A DNA stretch of 64,000 nt from assembly GCA_902571865.1 (NCBI GenBank), contig CACGDO010000004.1:89679-153678 (forward strand), read 5' to 3'. Source of the DNA: an uncultured Alphaproteobacteria bacterium (GTDB lineage: Bacteria > Pseudomonadota > Alphaproteobacteria > HIMB59 > GCA-002718135). The notes below the pieces were generated by a model. The model made no database searches. It saw only the letters and a list, made by a program, of their open reading frames with translations, and was not told where the DNA came from. Of the stretch, positions 8,495-16,984 are shown piece by piece; position 1 is the stretch's first letter; the number at the start of each line of letters is the position of its first letter. The position numbers and the translations under genes are program-made.

Positions 8495-9974
8495 AAATAT
8501 TTTTCTCTCAGGTATATATCATGAAACGCATACATTTTTAGGTGAACCAACTACTTTAAAAGATTTTATTATTTTTCATGATGAAGAAATAATTAATGAA
8601 AACACTGGTAATGGATCTCCAACAGATGGTTTTATAGAATATGCTTCTAGTCAAAATTGGAATATAATTCCAGGAATTCAAATGTCAGCCCGACCTTCAG
8701 GTACTGTTGATGAAGAATCAGAAAACTATTTTAAAAAAAATTTCTTTGAAAAATTAAAAGATTCTTGTCACAACATAGATGCCATTTTCTTAGTTTTACA
8801 TGGAGCTATGGTAAGCACTAACCATGATGATTTTGAGGGAGATTTTCTCAGAGATATTCAAAGTTTTTTATCAAAAGAAAATATATCTATTCCTATTGTT
8901 GCAGTTTTAGATTTGCACGCCAATGTTTCAGAAAATATGATTAATTATAGTACATGTGTTTATGCATATAGAAAAAACCCTCACAGTGATTCTAGAGAAA
9001 CAGCAGTAAAAGCTGCATCAATATTAAATGACCTTTTTCTAGATCCTAATGTAAAACAAGTACATCTGGATACAAAATATATTTTACCTCCAACAGGTGT
9101 CGGTACAGCAAATGATCCAATGAAAACAATTTTAGAAGAAGCATTAAAAATTGAGAAGAAAGATCCAGAGATCATATGCATTAATGTTATGGCAGGATAT
9201 TCATACGCCGATATTCCAGCTTGTGGTTTTAGTATAAATTGTTGTACCAGAGGAAAAATTAGTGATGCAAAAAATTACCTAGATAAATTGGTCAATATAC
9301 TAGAAGCAAAAATTAAAGATGGTTATCCAAAAGAAAATTCTCTGGATGAGGCTCTAAATGTGATTGATAATATTACAGAAATTAAAAAACCTATTTTACT
9401 AATTGAACCAGCTGATAATATTGGTGGAGGAACACCAGGAGATGCTACTGATTTATTAGATCGATTATTACAAACTAATCATAACGGGATCGTTGCTATC
9501 ATTAATGATCCTGAAGCTGCAGATGCTTGTCATAAAGCTCATATTAATAATGAAGTTCAGCTACATATAGGTGCAAAATTTGATGCATTTCATGGCAAAC
9601 CTATTTTTATTAAAGCAAATTTAGAAAGAATTTCTGACGGAAGATTTGAACTTGAAAATAAACAATCTCACTTAGCTTCAATGATGGGAACAAAAATTAA
9701 TATGGGCCCTTCAGCTGTATTAAAAAATGATCAATTAACCTTATTGTTAACATCAATTAAAACACCACCAATGGATTTAGGTCAACTAACATCACAAGGT
9801 ATTAATCCTAGAGATGCAAAATTAATAATAATTAAAGCAGCTGTGTCTCATAAAGATGCTTATGATCCAATTGCATCTCAGAGTTTTTATATTGATAGCC
9901 AAGGTCTTTGTACAAGTAATTTAAAAAGATTACCTTTTAAAAAAATTGGAAATAAAATTATATCTTTAGATTAG
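8487..9974 (+). CDS. M81 / MlrC-like metallopeptidase-family protein
   Basis: This 495-residue protein has the DUF1485/M81 architecture of MlrC, the family named after microcystin-degrading enzymes. The start SGIYHETHTF carries the conserved HE, then come FLVLHGAM, LDLHAN and a C-terminal domain after about residue 300 (DNIGGGTPGDATDLL). These are probably metal-dependent amide or peptide hydrolases, and most marine members are uncharacterised. It overlaps the lyase gene by 8 bases and ends the plus-strand operon, converging with the opposing gene over 4 bases. The role here may be deacylation of an N-acylated sugar acid; this is speculative. Confidence 0.75.
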   Translation: MSKNIFLSGIYHETHTFLGEPTTLKDFIIFHDEEIINENTGNGSPTDGFIEYASSQNWNIIPGIQMSARPSGTVDEESENYFKKNFFEKLKDSCHNIDAIFLVLHGAMVSTNHDDFEGDFLRDIQSFLSKENISIPIVAVLDLHANVSENMINYSTCVYAYRKNPHSDSRETAVKAASILNDLFLDPNVKQVHLDTKYILPPTGVGTANDPMKTILEEALKIEKKDPEIICINVMAGYSYADIPACGFSINCCTRGKISDAKNYLDKLVNILEAKIKDGYPKENSLDEALNVIDNITEIKKPILLIEPADNIGGGTPGDATDLLDRLLQTNHNGIVAIINDPEAADACHKAHINNEVQLHIGAKFDAFHGKPIFIKANLERISDGRFELENKQSHLASMMGTKINMGPSAVLKNDQLTLLLTSIKTPPMDLGQLTSQGINPRDAKLIIIKAAVSHKDAYDPIASQSFYIDSQGLCTSNLKRLPFKKIGNKIISLD

Positions 9975-11272
9975 TTTAATCGTTTAAAACCGTTATGTGC
10001 AATAGGGCCCTCTAATAAATCCATAATATTTTTTCCATCCTCACACTCTTTTATCGTTTGGAAAATAGGGCGTATATTTTCAATGTAACCATCAATGATA
10101 TCTTTTGTGTGTGCAGTACAAACATAGACTGCAGTTGCAGCAAGATAACCCTTTTTAAGCATTTCTTGAGTAATGAATGTTTTATAAGCTAATTCATTTT
10201 TGCTTTTAAAAGAAAATTTCGTAAGTGCTGATAGGCCACTAATAACTAAAGGTAAATCAAATTCTTTTGATAATTTCATCCACTCACTATTTATGTACTC
10301 ACCATTTTTTGTAATTTGTTCCCATGATTTTTCTTTTTCCATAACTTTAAGTGTCGCCACTCCAGCTGTAGATCCAATTCTTTCAGTCCAAAAAGTGCTG
10401 CTTATAAAAGATTTTTCTGCTGCTTGCATAACCTCTCTTTTACCCAGAACAGCAGTTACTGCGTAACCATTACCAAGAGCTTTACCAAACATTGCTACAT
10501 CAGGTTCAACATTATAAAGTTTATGCAGACCTCCATAATTTTTTCGGAAACCTGATGTGCATTCATCAAAAACTAATACAATATTATTATCGTTGGCCAA
10601 CTTTCTCACTCGATGTAAAAAACCATTTTCAGGCTCTTTGTTTCGAAAAACTTCCATTTTAATAACACCTATGTTTTTTGTTTTGATTAAATTATCTAGT
10701 TTATCAAAATTATTGTATTCAAATGGATATACACTTCCTTTAAGATTTTTTGGAACTCCATGAGGATCTAAACCTGGTAATAGATGACCATCCAAACCCT
10801 TAGAGTCAGATAAATTAGATGCTAAATACCAATCGTGCCATCCATGATATCCACAAAAGGCCACGTTATCTTTTCCAGATGCTGCTCTAGCAAGACGAAT
10901 TGCAACAGAATTTGCTTCACCACCAGATCTAGCAAATCTTGCCATATCTGCCCAAGGGTGCAACTCAACTAATCTTTCAGTTAGCTCAACTTCTTCAGGC
11001 GCATTAAGAGAAGACATATTTCCATTTCCAATTACCTCTTTTACAGCTTCATCAACTTCTGGATGACTATATCCAAGTGAATTAGTGCCTGGAGTCATTA
11101 ACGTGTCAATATATTTTTTTCCATCAAGATCCCATACTTCACAACCTTTAGTTTTACTGAAATAAGCTGGCCAATATTCTGGTAAAAACATTTCAGGTCT
11201 TTTTGATAGAAGCATATTGCCACCTGCAACTATTTGCTTTGCTTTTGAATATAATTTTTGTCCTTTTCCCAT
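9971..11272 (-). CDS. Class III aminotransferase (GSA-aminomutase-like)
   Basis: This 433-residue PLP enzyme is related to glutamate-1-semialdehyde aminomutase. It has the PLP aspartate D236 (FDECTSGFR) and Schiff-base lysine K264 (MFGKALGNGY). A segment SSTFWTERIGSTAG resembles HemL-type proteins, but the sequence is closer to the specialised sugar/polysaccharide-associated branch than to heme synthesis. It is last in the minus-strand nan/ABC operon, with a 131-base gap after nanE that may carry its own promoter. It could transaminate or epimerise an amino sugar derivative. Confidence 0.75.
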   Translation of the reverse strand: MGKGQKLYSKAKQIVAGGNMLLSKRPEMFLPEYWPAYFSKTKGCEVWDLDGKKYIDTLMTPGTNSLGYSHPEVDEAVKEVIGNGNMSSLNAPEEVELTERLVELHPWADMARFARSGGEANSVAIRLARAASGKDNVAFCGYHGWHDWYLASNLSDSKGLDGHLLPGLDPHGVPKNLKGSVYPFEYNNFDKLDNLIKTKNIGVIKMEVFRNKEPENGFLHRVRKLANDNNIVLVFDECTSGFRKNYGGLHKLYNVEPDVAMFGKALGNGYAVTAVLGKREVMQAAEKSFISSTFWTERIGSTAGVATLKVMEKEKSWEQITKNGEYINSEWMKLSKEFDLPLVISGLSALTKFSFKSKNELAYKTFITQEMLKKGYLAATAVYVCTAHTKDIIDGYIENIRPIFQTIKECEDGKNIMDLLEGPIAHNGFKRLN

Positions 11273-11403
11273 TTTATTAACCTATGCAATTTTCTTTAAA
11301 AGCACAATCAGTTTCTTGCATTTATAACAAATCATTTCTTTTTACTGCTTTTACATCAAGGTATAATTTTACCACTCTTTAATGAAATAATTTAAGTTTA
11401 TTC

Positions 11404-12078
11404 TTATTTTTTTATTTTTTTTACGAACCAGCTTGTAATATTATCAATGCGAGTAATTGCACTTCCTACTGTAACTGCATCTGCTCCTGCTTTTATAGCT
11501 TTCTTTGCAAGCTCAGGAGAATTATAACGCCCTTCAGCCATTACAAAGCAATTAAGTTTTTTAAATTCTGTAACTAATCTTATATTTGGCTTATCTGAAT
11601 CTTTCACTTGTTTACCAACGTAACCAGCAAGTGTTGTTCCAATAATATCTGCACCCTCCAGAATAGCATTTTTAGCATCATCTAAATTTGAGCAATCTGC
11701 CATAGCTAAACGATTTGCTTTTTTAATTTTTAAAATAATTTCTTTTGTTGGAAAAGGCCTTTTCCTATTTGTGGCATCATAAGCTATTATATCTGCACCA
11801 CTATTAATAATTTTATCGACATCCTTTAAGAGAGGCGTAATTCTAATTTTATAGTTATCTAAGTCATTTTTTATTATGCCAATGATTGGTAAAGAAATAT
11901 TTTTTTTAACTGCTCGTATATTTTTTTCTCCTTCAATTCGCACGCCACCACAACCTCCTATAATTGCAGCTTCTGCCATTGAAACAACAATAGACGTCTT
12001 GTCTTGAGGCCCACCCTCATTAGGCTGACATGATACAATGATTTTATTTTTTAATTTTTCTAAAATATTTTTTTTCAC
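11404..12078 (-). CDS. nanE: N-acylglucosamine-6-phosphate 2-epimerase NanE
   Basis: This 224-residue TIM barrel converts ManNAc-6-phosphate to GlcNAc-6-phosphate. The motifs are diagnostic: IIVSCQPNEGGP near residue 13, GCGGVRIEG, LPIIGIIK with catalytic K70, IIAYDATNRKRP (98-108), and VMAEGRY with catalytic E182, followed by AVTVGSAITR. The start codon is GTG. It lies 8 bases after nanA in the same operon. No nanK-type ROK kinase, nagA or nagB is in the window, so the phosphorylation step must be elsewhere or be skipped. Confidence 0.9.
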   Translation of the reverse strand: MKKNILEKLKNKIIVSCQPNEGGPQDKTSIVVSMAEAAIIGGCGGVRIEGEKNIRAVKKNISLPIIGIIKNDLDNYKIRITPLLKDVDKIINSGADIIAYDATNRKRPFPTKEIILKIKKANRLAMADCSNLDDAKNAILEGADIIGTTLAGYVGKQVKDSDKPNIRLVTEFKKLNCFVMAEGRYNSPELAKKAIKAGADAVTVGSAITRIDNITSWFVKKIKK

Positions 12079-12086
12079 AAAGTTAA

Positions 12087-13016
12087 CTATAATGCTTTTA
12101 AAAATTTTATTTCTGAAAGATCATTTTCCGACTTTAATTTTTTTAAATCATCTTTTATTCCCTTTTCCATCTCTGTATTGACAATACTTGAAAAAGGTTT
12201 CCTTACATACCCTGAATCAATTCCCATCCAACTTAATCCCATTTTAATAAATGGATAACCTGATTTTTTTAAAGCATACAAAATGATCATATTGACTTTG
12301 TCTTGTAATTTTTTTGCTTCAACAACATCCCCATTTTTCATATTTTCAAAAATTCCTACAAACATTTCTGGCATTAAATTATAAAACGATCCAATCATAC
12401 CATCAGCACCTGATATTAGACCAGAGATAGCCATTTCATCCATACCAGAATAAATTTTAAAATATGCTCCAATTTCTTTTTTTATTTTCTCAAAATTAAA
12501 ATGAGTTGCTGCTGTATATTTCACTCCTTTAATATTATCTATAACAGCCAATCTTTTTAGCATATCAATGTCCATCAAATTTGCATGACTAATGTTATAT
12601 ATAATAATTGGCAAATGTGAGGATTGAGCTATGTCACTATAATAATTATAAATCTCTTCATTAGAAAAATTGTAATAAAAAGGTGGCAATGCTGATAATG
12701 CATCGACTCCAGCATGAGTGGCATATTTTGCTAGATCAGTTGTAATTTTAGTTCCAATAGATCCAACATGCGCAATAACAGGAACTCTGCCATTTACTTC
12801 TTCAACAATAATATCAAGCACTTCTTTTTTTTCTTCTGGTGACATTAAAAAAGTTTCACCTGTACTACCAGTTACGTACAAGCCATTAACATTTTCGGCT
12901 ATTAAATGATTGATTATTCTTCTTAAACCTTCCTTGTTTATAGTTTCATCTTTATTAATCGATGTGATCATAGCAGGCATAACACCATTTAGATCTTTTG
13001 GATCATATTTAGACAT
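12087..13016 (-). CDS. nanA: N-acetylneuraminate lyase NanA
   Basis: This 309-residue DapA-family lyase cleaves sialic acid to pyruvate and N-acetylmannosamine. GSTGE (50-54) binds the carboxylate, Y140 (IIYNI) is the catalytic tyrosine, and K166 (GVKYTAA) forms the Schiff base. The NanA-specific GMDE (D193, E194) and GSFYN segments, with LPPFYYNFS, are present. Adjacent nanE supports the assignment. A preference for another nonulosonic acid is possible because the family varies at the glycerol-binding positions. Its start touches the stop of the upstream ABC ATPase with no gap, so the importer and lyase are clearly co-transcribed. Confidence 0.88.
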   Translation of the reverse strand: MSKYDPKDLNGVMPAMITSINKDETINKEGLRRIINHLIAENVNGLYVTGSTGETFLMSPEEKKEVLDIIVEEVNGRVPVIAHVGSIGTKITTDLAKYATHAGVDALSALPPFYYNFSNEEIYNYYSDIAQSSHLPIIIYNISHANLMDIDMLKRLAVIDNIKGVKYTAATHFNFEKIKKEIGAYFKIYSGMDEMAISGLISGADGMIGSFYNLMPEMFVGIFENMKNGDVVEAKKLQDKVNMIILYALKKSGYPFIKMGLSWMGIDSGYVRKPFSSIVNTEMEKGIKDDLKKLKSENDLSEIKFLKAL

Positions 13017-14024
13017 TTAGCTAATTTCGGGTAAATCAATTAAGTGGCAAGATGCATAGTGTTCATTACCATTTGTTGAATATTTTTTTAATGTTGGTAC
13101 CTCAGTTTTACAAATGTCAGTTGCTTTAGGACACCGAGGATGAAAAGGACAGCCTTTAGGTGGATTAACTGGACTTGGTACATCTCCTTCCAAAACAATT
13201 CTTTTCGTTTGTTTGTCTAGATCTGCAACTGGGATAGCTGAAATCAAAGCTTCAGAGTAGGGGTGAAGAGTATTATTATATAGATCTTCAGAATCACAAA
13301 GTTCAACAATTCTCCCAAGATACATAACAGCAATTCGATCACATAGATATTCTGTTACACTCAAATCATGAGTAATGAAAAGGTAGGTTAGATTTTTTTC
13401 TTTCTTAAGTTGCATTAATAATTTTAGTACTTGTGCCTGAATTGATACATCAAGAGCACTAACCGCTTCATCACAAACTATAAGTTCCGGCTCAAGACAT
13501 AAAGCTCTGACAATACCAATTCTTTGTCTTTGTCCTCCTGAAAATTCGTGAGGATATCTATCCATATATTCTCTGCGCATATTTACTGCTTCTAGGAGAT
13601 CACCAATAATTTTTCTTCTTTCCTCTTTTGATTTTATACCAAATTTTTTTAATGGATCTTGCAGCGAGCCAAAAATTGTAAATGAAGGATTAAGAGAGGA
13701 ATGAGGATCTTGAAAGACTATTTGTAACTTCTTTCGAAATGGATCCATATCTTTTTTTTCTAAAGATGTTAATTCTGTCTCATCATCATCTTGTGAAATA
13801 TATTTTACTTCTCCATCTGTAGGTTCTACCAATCTTAGGATGGCCTTACCAAGAGTTGTCTTTCCACAACCACTTTCTCCAGCTAGACCTAAAACTTCAC
13901 CTCTAAAAATAGCTAAATCTACACCGTCAACAGCCAAAACATGTCCTACAACACGATTAAACACACCTGCTTGTACTGGAAAATGTACTTTTACACCGCG
14001 TAATTTAAGTATCTCTTTTTTCAT
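13017..14024 (-). CDS. Peptide-type ABC transporter ATP-binding protein (DppF/OppF-like)
   Basis: This 335-residue ATPase has Walker A GESGCGKT (49-56), Q-loop FQDPHSSL, signature FSGGQRQR (161-168), Walker B VCDEA (183-187) and the C-terminal cysteine motif CPFHPRCP typical of OppD/DppD-type subunits. It overlaps the upstream DppD-like gene by 4 bases and directly abuts nanA. Although the family is named for peptides, a related importer (SatABCD) is known to carry sialic acid in Haemophilus ducreyi, which fits the operon context. Confidence 0.9.
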   Translation of the reverse strand: MKKEILKLRGVKVHFPVQAGVFNRVVGHVLAVDGVDLAIFRGEVLGLAGESGCGKTTLGKAILRLVEPTDGEVKYISQDDDETELTSLEKKDMDPFRKKLQIVFQDPHSSLNPSFTIFGSLQDPLKKFGIKSKEERRKIIGDLLEAVNMRREYMDRYPHEFSGGQRQRIGIVRALCLEPELIVCDEAVSALDVSIQAQVLKLLMQLKKEKNLTYLFITHDLSVTEYLCDRIAVMYLGRIVELCDSEDLYNNTLHPYSEALISAIPVADLDKQTKRIVLEGDVPSPVNPPKGCPFHPRCPKATDICKTEVPTLKKYSTNGNEHYASCHLIDLPEIS

Positions 14025-15034
14025 TTATATTTCTCAAAAAATTGTTCGTACTTGTGACATCTTACTTGGTGAGTTTCATTTATTTGTGTGATTTCTGGCA
14101 TCACGTCACAACTTTCTGTTTGCCAATTACACCTTGGAGCAAATTGACAACCAATAGGTCTGTTATAGGGATCAGGTGTTGATCCTTTAATAGGATTAAT
14201 ATCTTGATTCTTCCCTCTTCCAAGTACAGGTACTGACTCCAATAGAGCTTTAGTATATGGGTGTGTTGGTCGTCTTAAAACGTCGTCTGCTGTTCCAGCT
14301 TCAACAATGTTTCCCATATACATGACTGCAACATTATCAGCTAATTCTGCTACAACTCCCATATCATGCGTTATAAGAATAATAGCCGTATCATTTTCTT
14401 TTTTTAATTTATCCATTAGCTCAAATATTTGTGCTTGAATTGTAACATCTAGAGCTGTTGTTGGCTCATCTGCAATTAATATTTTTGGATTACAAGCCAT
14501 GGCCATTGCTATCATTGCTCTTTGCCTCATTCCGCCAGAATAACTGTGAGGATATTCATCAACTCTTTTTTCTGGAAGTGGTATGCCCATGTCATTGAGA
14601 AGAGAAATACACTTTTCCCTTATTTCTTTTTTATTGAGATTAGTATGATACTTAAGATTTTCACTTATTTGAAATCCGACTGTGTACACAGGATTAAGTG
14701 CTGTCATGGGATCTTGGAATATCATTGCAATATCTGAGCCCCTAATTTCTCGCATCTCTTTTCCATTTTTTTCTAATTTTTCAATATTGATAATTTTATC
14801 ATCTTTTTGAAATTTAATTTCACCCTCTTCAATTCTTGATAGTGTTGGAAGTAATTGCATAATTGTAGCTGCGGTAACACTTTTACCACAACCACTTTCA
14901 CCAACGATACAAAGTGTTTTACCTTTTTCAACATCAAAGGAAACTCCATTAACTGCTTTGTTGCATCGATTATTCGTATAAAAAAAAGTTTTAAGATCTC
15001 TAACTGAAAGCGCTATATTATTTTTATCTTCCAT
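14021..15034 (-). CDS. Peptide-type ABC transporter ATP-binding protein (DppD/OppD-like)
   Basis: This 337-residue ATPase has Walker A GESGCGKS (45-52), FQDPMTALNP, signature YSGGMRQRA, Walker B ILIADEPTTALD and the C-terminal motif CQFAPRC with further cysteines (oligopeptide-type C-terminal extension). It pairs with the DppF-like subunit downstream as a heterodimer. It overlaps that gene by 4 bases and lies 2 bases from the upstream permease gene. Context suggests import of a nonulosonic acid or conjugate. Confidence 0.9.
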   Translation of the reverse strand: MEDKNNIALSVRDLKTFFYTNNRCNKAVNGVSFDVEKGKTLCIVGESGCGKSVTAATIMQLLPTLSRIEEGEIKFQKDDKIINIEKLEKNGKEMREIRGSDIAMIFQDPMTALNPVYTVGFQISENLKYHTNLNKKEIREKCISLLNDMGIPLPEKRVDEYPHSYSGGMRQRAMIAMAMACNPKILIADEPTTALDVTIQAQIFELMDKLKKENDTAIILITHDMGVVAELADNVAVMYMGNIVEAGTADDVLRRPTHPYTKALLESVPVLGRGKNQDINPIKGSTPDPYNRPIGCQFAPRCNWQTESCDVMPEITQINETHQVRCHKYEQFFEKYK

Positions 15035-15036
15035 TA

Positions 15037-15951
15037 CTAACCTTGCTGTGATGGATCTGTTGAATCTCGTAGACCATCTCCTATAAAATTAACACAAAGA
15101 ACAAAAACTGAAATAACAATTCCAACTGGTCCCCACATCCACCAATAGTTTTGTAAAATTAAAATATCTTGTGCAACATTTAAAATATTTCCCCATGTAG
15201 GAATATTTAACGGTACCCCTAAACCTAGAAAACTTAGTCCTGCTTCTGTTAAAATAAACATTGCCGTTGATAGAGTAATATTGACCATTATGGGACTTAA
15301 TGCATTCGGCAACATATGTTTGTAGCATATCGTAAATGTAGATAAGCCAAAACTTCTTAGCGCTTGAACATATTCTTCCTCTCTTAAAGACAACATTCTA
15401 GCTCGAGCAAGCCTGTACATACCTCCCCAACCTGTAAGGATAAATATGGCCATTAAATTAAATAAACTTTGACCTGTGATGGATACGAGTAATAAAACTA
15501 AAATAATTTGAGGGAAAGACATAAATATTTCAGAAATTCTAAGAGCAATAACATCAATCCAACCACCTTTATATCCAGCGTAACAACCAACCGCTATTCC
15601 CACAACAGCTGATAGAATAGCACTTCCTAAACCGATAAATATTGAAACTCTGCCTCCAAATAACACCCTTGTAAACACATCTCGTCCTGTACTATCTGTT
15701 CCAAACCAATGATCAAGCGATGGCGGTTGTCTCATAGAACGTAAATCTACTCGCATGGGATCATATGGTGAGAGAAGAGGAGCAAAAATAGAAGCTAAAA
15801 TAATTATTGTAAAAATGATTAAACCTAAAACCGCTAAACGGTTATTTAAAAATTTATTAACTATTCTACTTCTTTTTTTTGTAGAAAAAGTTTTTTCCTC
15901 TTCACGTTTTCTTATTTGATCAAATTTCTTATCTAGTGAAGACTTTGCCAT
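15037..15951 (-). CDS. Peptide-type ABC transporter permease (DppC-like)
   Basis: This 304-residue permease has a charged N-terminal tail, a first membrane segment near residues 35-55 and the DppC/OppC N-terminal domain (PYDPMRVDLRSMRQPPSLDHWFGTDSTGRDVFTR). Four to five further membrane segments follow. The EAA-like loop reads EEYVQALRSFGLSTFTICYK. It overlaps the upstream DppB-like permease by one base. It should heterodimerise with that protein in the inner membrane. Confidence 0.9.
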   Translation of the reverse strand: MAKSSLDKKFDQIRKREEEKTFSTKKRSRIVNKFLNNRLAVLGLIIFTIIILASIFAPLLSPYDPMRVDLRSMRQPPSLDHWFGTDSTGRDVFTRVLFGGRVSIFIGLGSAILSAVVGIAVGCYAGYKGGWIDVIALRISEIFMSFPQIILVLLLVSITGQSLFNLMAIFILTGWGGMYRLARARMLSLREEEYVQALRSFGLSTFTICYKHMLPNALSPIMVNITLSTAMFILTEAGLSFLGLGVPLNIPTWGNILNVAQDILILQNYWWMWGPVGIVISVFVLCVNFIGDGLRDSTDPSQQG

Positions 15952-16916
15952 TATTCTTTTCCTAACCTAACTCTTGGGTCAATTAACGCTGTTAAAACAT
16001 CTATTATTAAACTTGCTGTAAGAACAACAAAAACATACATTAGTGAAATTGTCATAACTAAAGGATAATCAGAAGCACGCACAGAGCGAATAAACATACT
16101 CCCAATTCCTGGCCATTGGTAAACTTGTTCGATAATAGTTGATCCCCCTATAAGTAAAGGTAGACGAAAACCAATTAGTACAACAACTGGTGTTAGGGCT
16201 ACTCTAAATCCGTGTAATATATTTACTCTCCACTCAGGCATTCCTTTTGATCGAGCAGTAGTAATAAATTCTCGTGCTAAAACATCTAACATTGATGAAC
16301 GTGCATAACGCATAGCTCCTGCAGTCATCATTAATGCCAATACTAATGAGGGGAGAACAATATTTGGTATGCGATCCCAAAGTGTTTCATAATGAGGTAG
16401 TAATCTACCTCCAACGGGAAGCCACTTTAATTCGATTGCAAATAAAAGAATAGCTACAAGTCCAAAAAAAAATTCAGGTATAGAAACTCCAGCCATTCCA
16501 GCAACCGTAAGAGAATTATCAGTACCGGAACCTCTTTTAAGAGCACTAATAACTCCTAAAGAACATCCTAAAATTGTTGAGAAAAATAATGCTACCATAG
16601 ATAGCTCTAAAGTTGCAGGAACTGTTTTTACCATTATTTCAGAAATAGCAACACCACCTGCCATGGAATAACCCATGTCTCCTTGAACCATGCTAGTTAA
16701 CCAAATCCAGTATCGTGTAAGGAAACTTTGATTTAGCCCATACGCTTCACGCATTGCATCAAGTTGTTCCGCAGTAATTGTTGATGCGAGTTCAGGACTG
16801 ATCATATGTGAAACAGCATCGCCTGGTGATAATTCTAATCCTGAATAAACAAGAAAACTTATGACAAGCAACATCGGAAAGAAAATAAATAAACGTTGAA
16901 TAATATAAGTGGTCAC
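15951..16916 (-). CDS. Peptide-type ABC transporter permease (DppB-like)
   Basis: This 321-residue permease starts with GTG. It has the N-terminal membrane segment (YIIQRLFIFFPMLLVISFLVY), the LGLNQSFLTRYWIW segment usual in DppB/OppB, and the EAA-like loop FITTARSKGMPEWRVNILHG. It ends in a membrane segment followed by DPRVRLGKE, the family's usual tail. It is separated from the binding-protein gene by a perfect terminator-like hairpin, which would reduce permease mRNA relative to binding-protein mRNA. Confidence 0.9.
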   Translation of the reverse strand: MTTYIIQRLFIFFPMLLVISFLVYSGLELSPGDAVSHMISPELASTITAEQLDAMREAYGLNQSFLTRYWIWLTSMVQGDMGYSMAGGVAISEIMVKTVPATLELSMVALFFSTILGCSLGVISALKRGSGTDNSLTVAGMAGVSIPEFFFGLVAILLFAIELKWLPVGGRLLPHYETLWDRIPNIVLPSLVLALMMTAGAMRYARSSMLDVLAREFITTARSKGMPEWRVNILHGFRVALTPVVVLIGFRLPLLIGGSTIIEQVYQWPGIGSMFIRSVRASDYPLVMTISLMYVFVVLTASLIIDVLTALIDPRVRLGKE

Positions 16917-16944
16917 TTTTACTTTCCGTTATTATTAAAAAAAG

Positions 16945-16970
16945 AAAGCTGAGGCGTATGCCTCAGCTTT
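16945..16970 (-). terminator. Intrinsic-terminator-like attenuator between binding protein and permease genes
   Basis: On the minus strand the perfect 11-base inverted repeat AAAGCTGAGGC / GCCTCAGCTTT with a 4-base loop is followed by CTTTTTTTAAT. This is a classic hairpin plus U-run. It follows the binding-protein stop at 16985 and precedes the permease start at 16916, so partial read-through would set a high binding-protein to permease ratio. Confidence 0.8.
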
Positions 16971-16984
16971 AATGATTAAATTAA

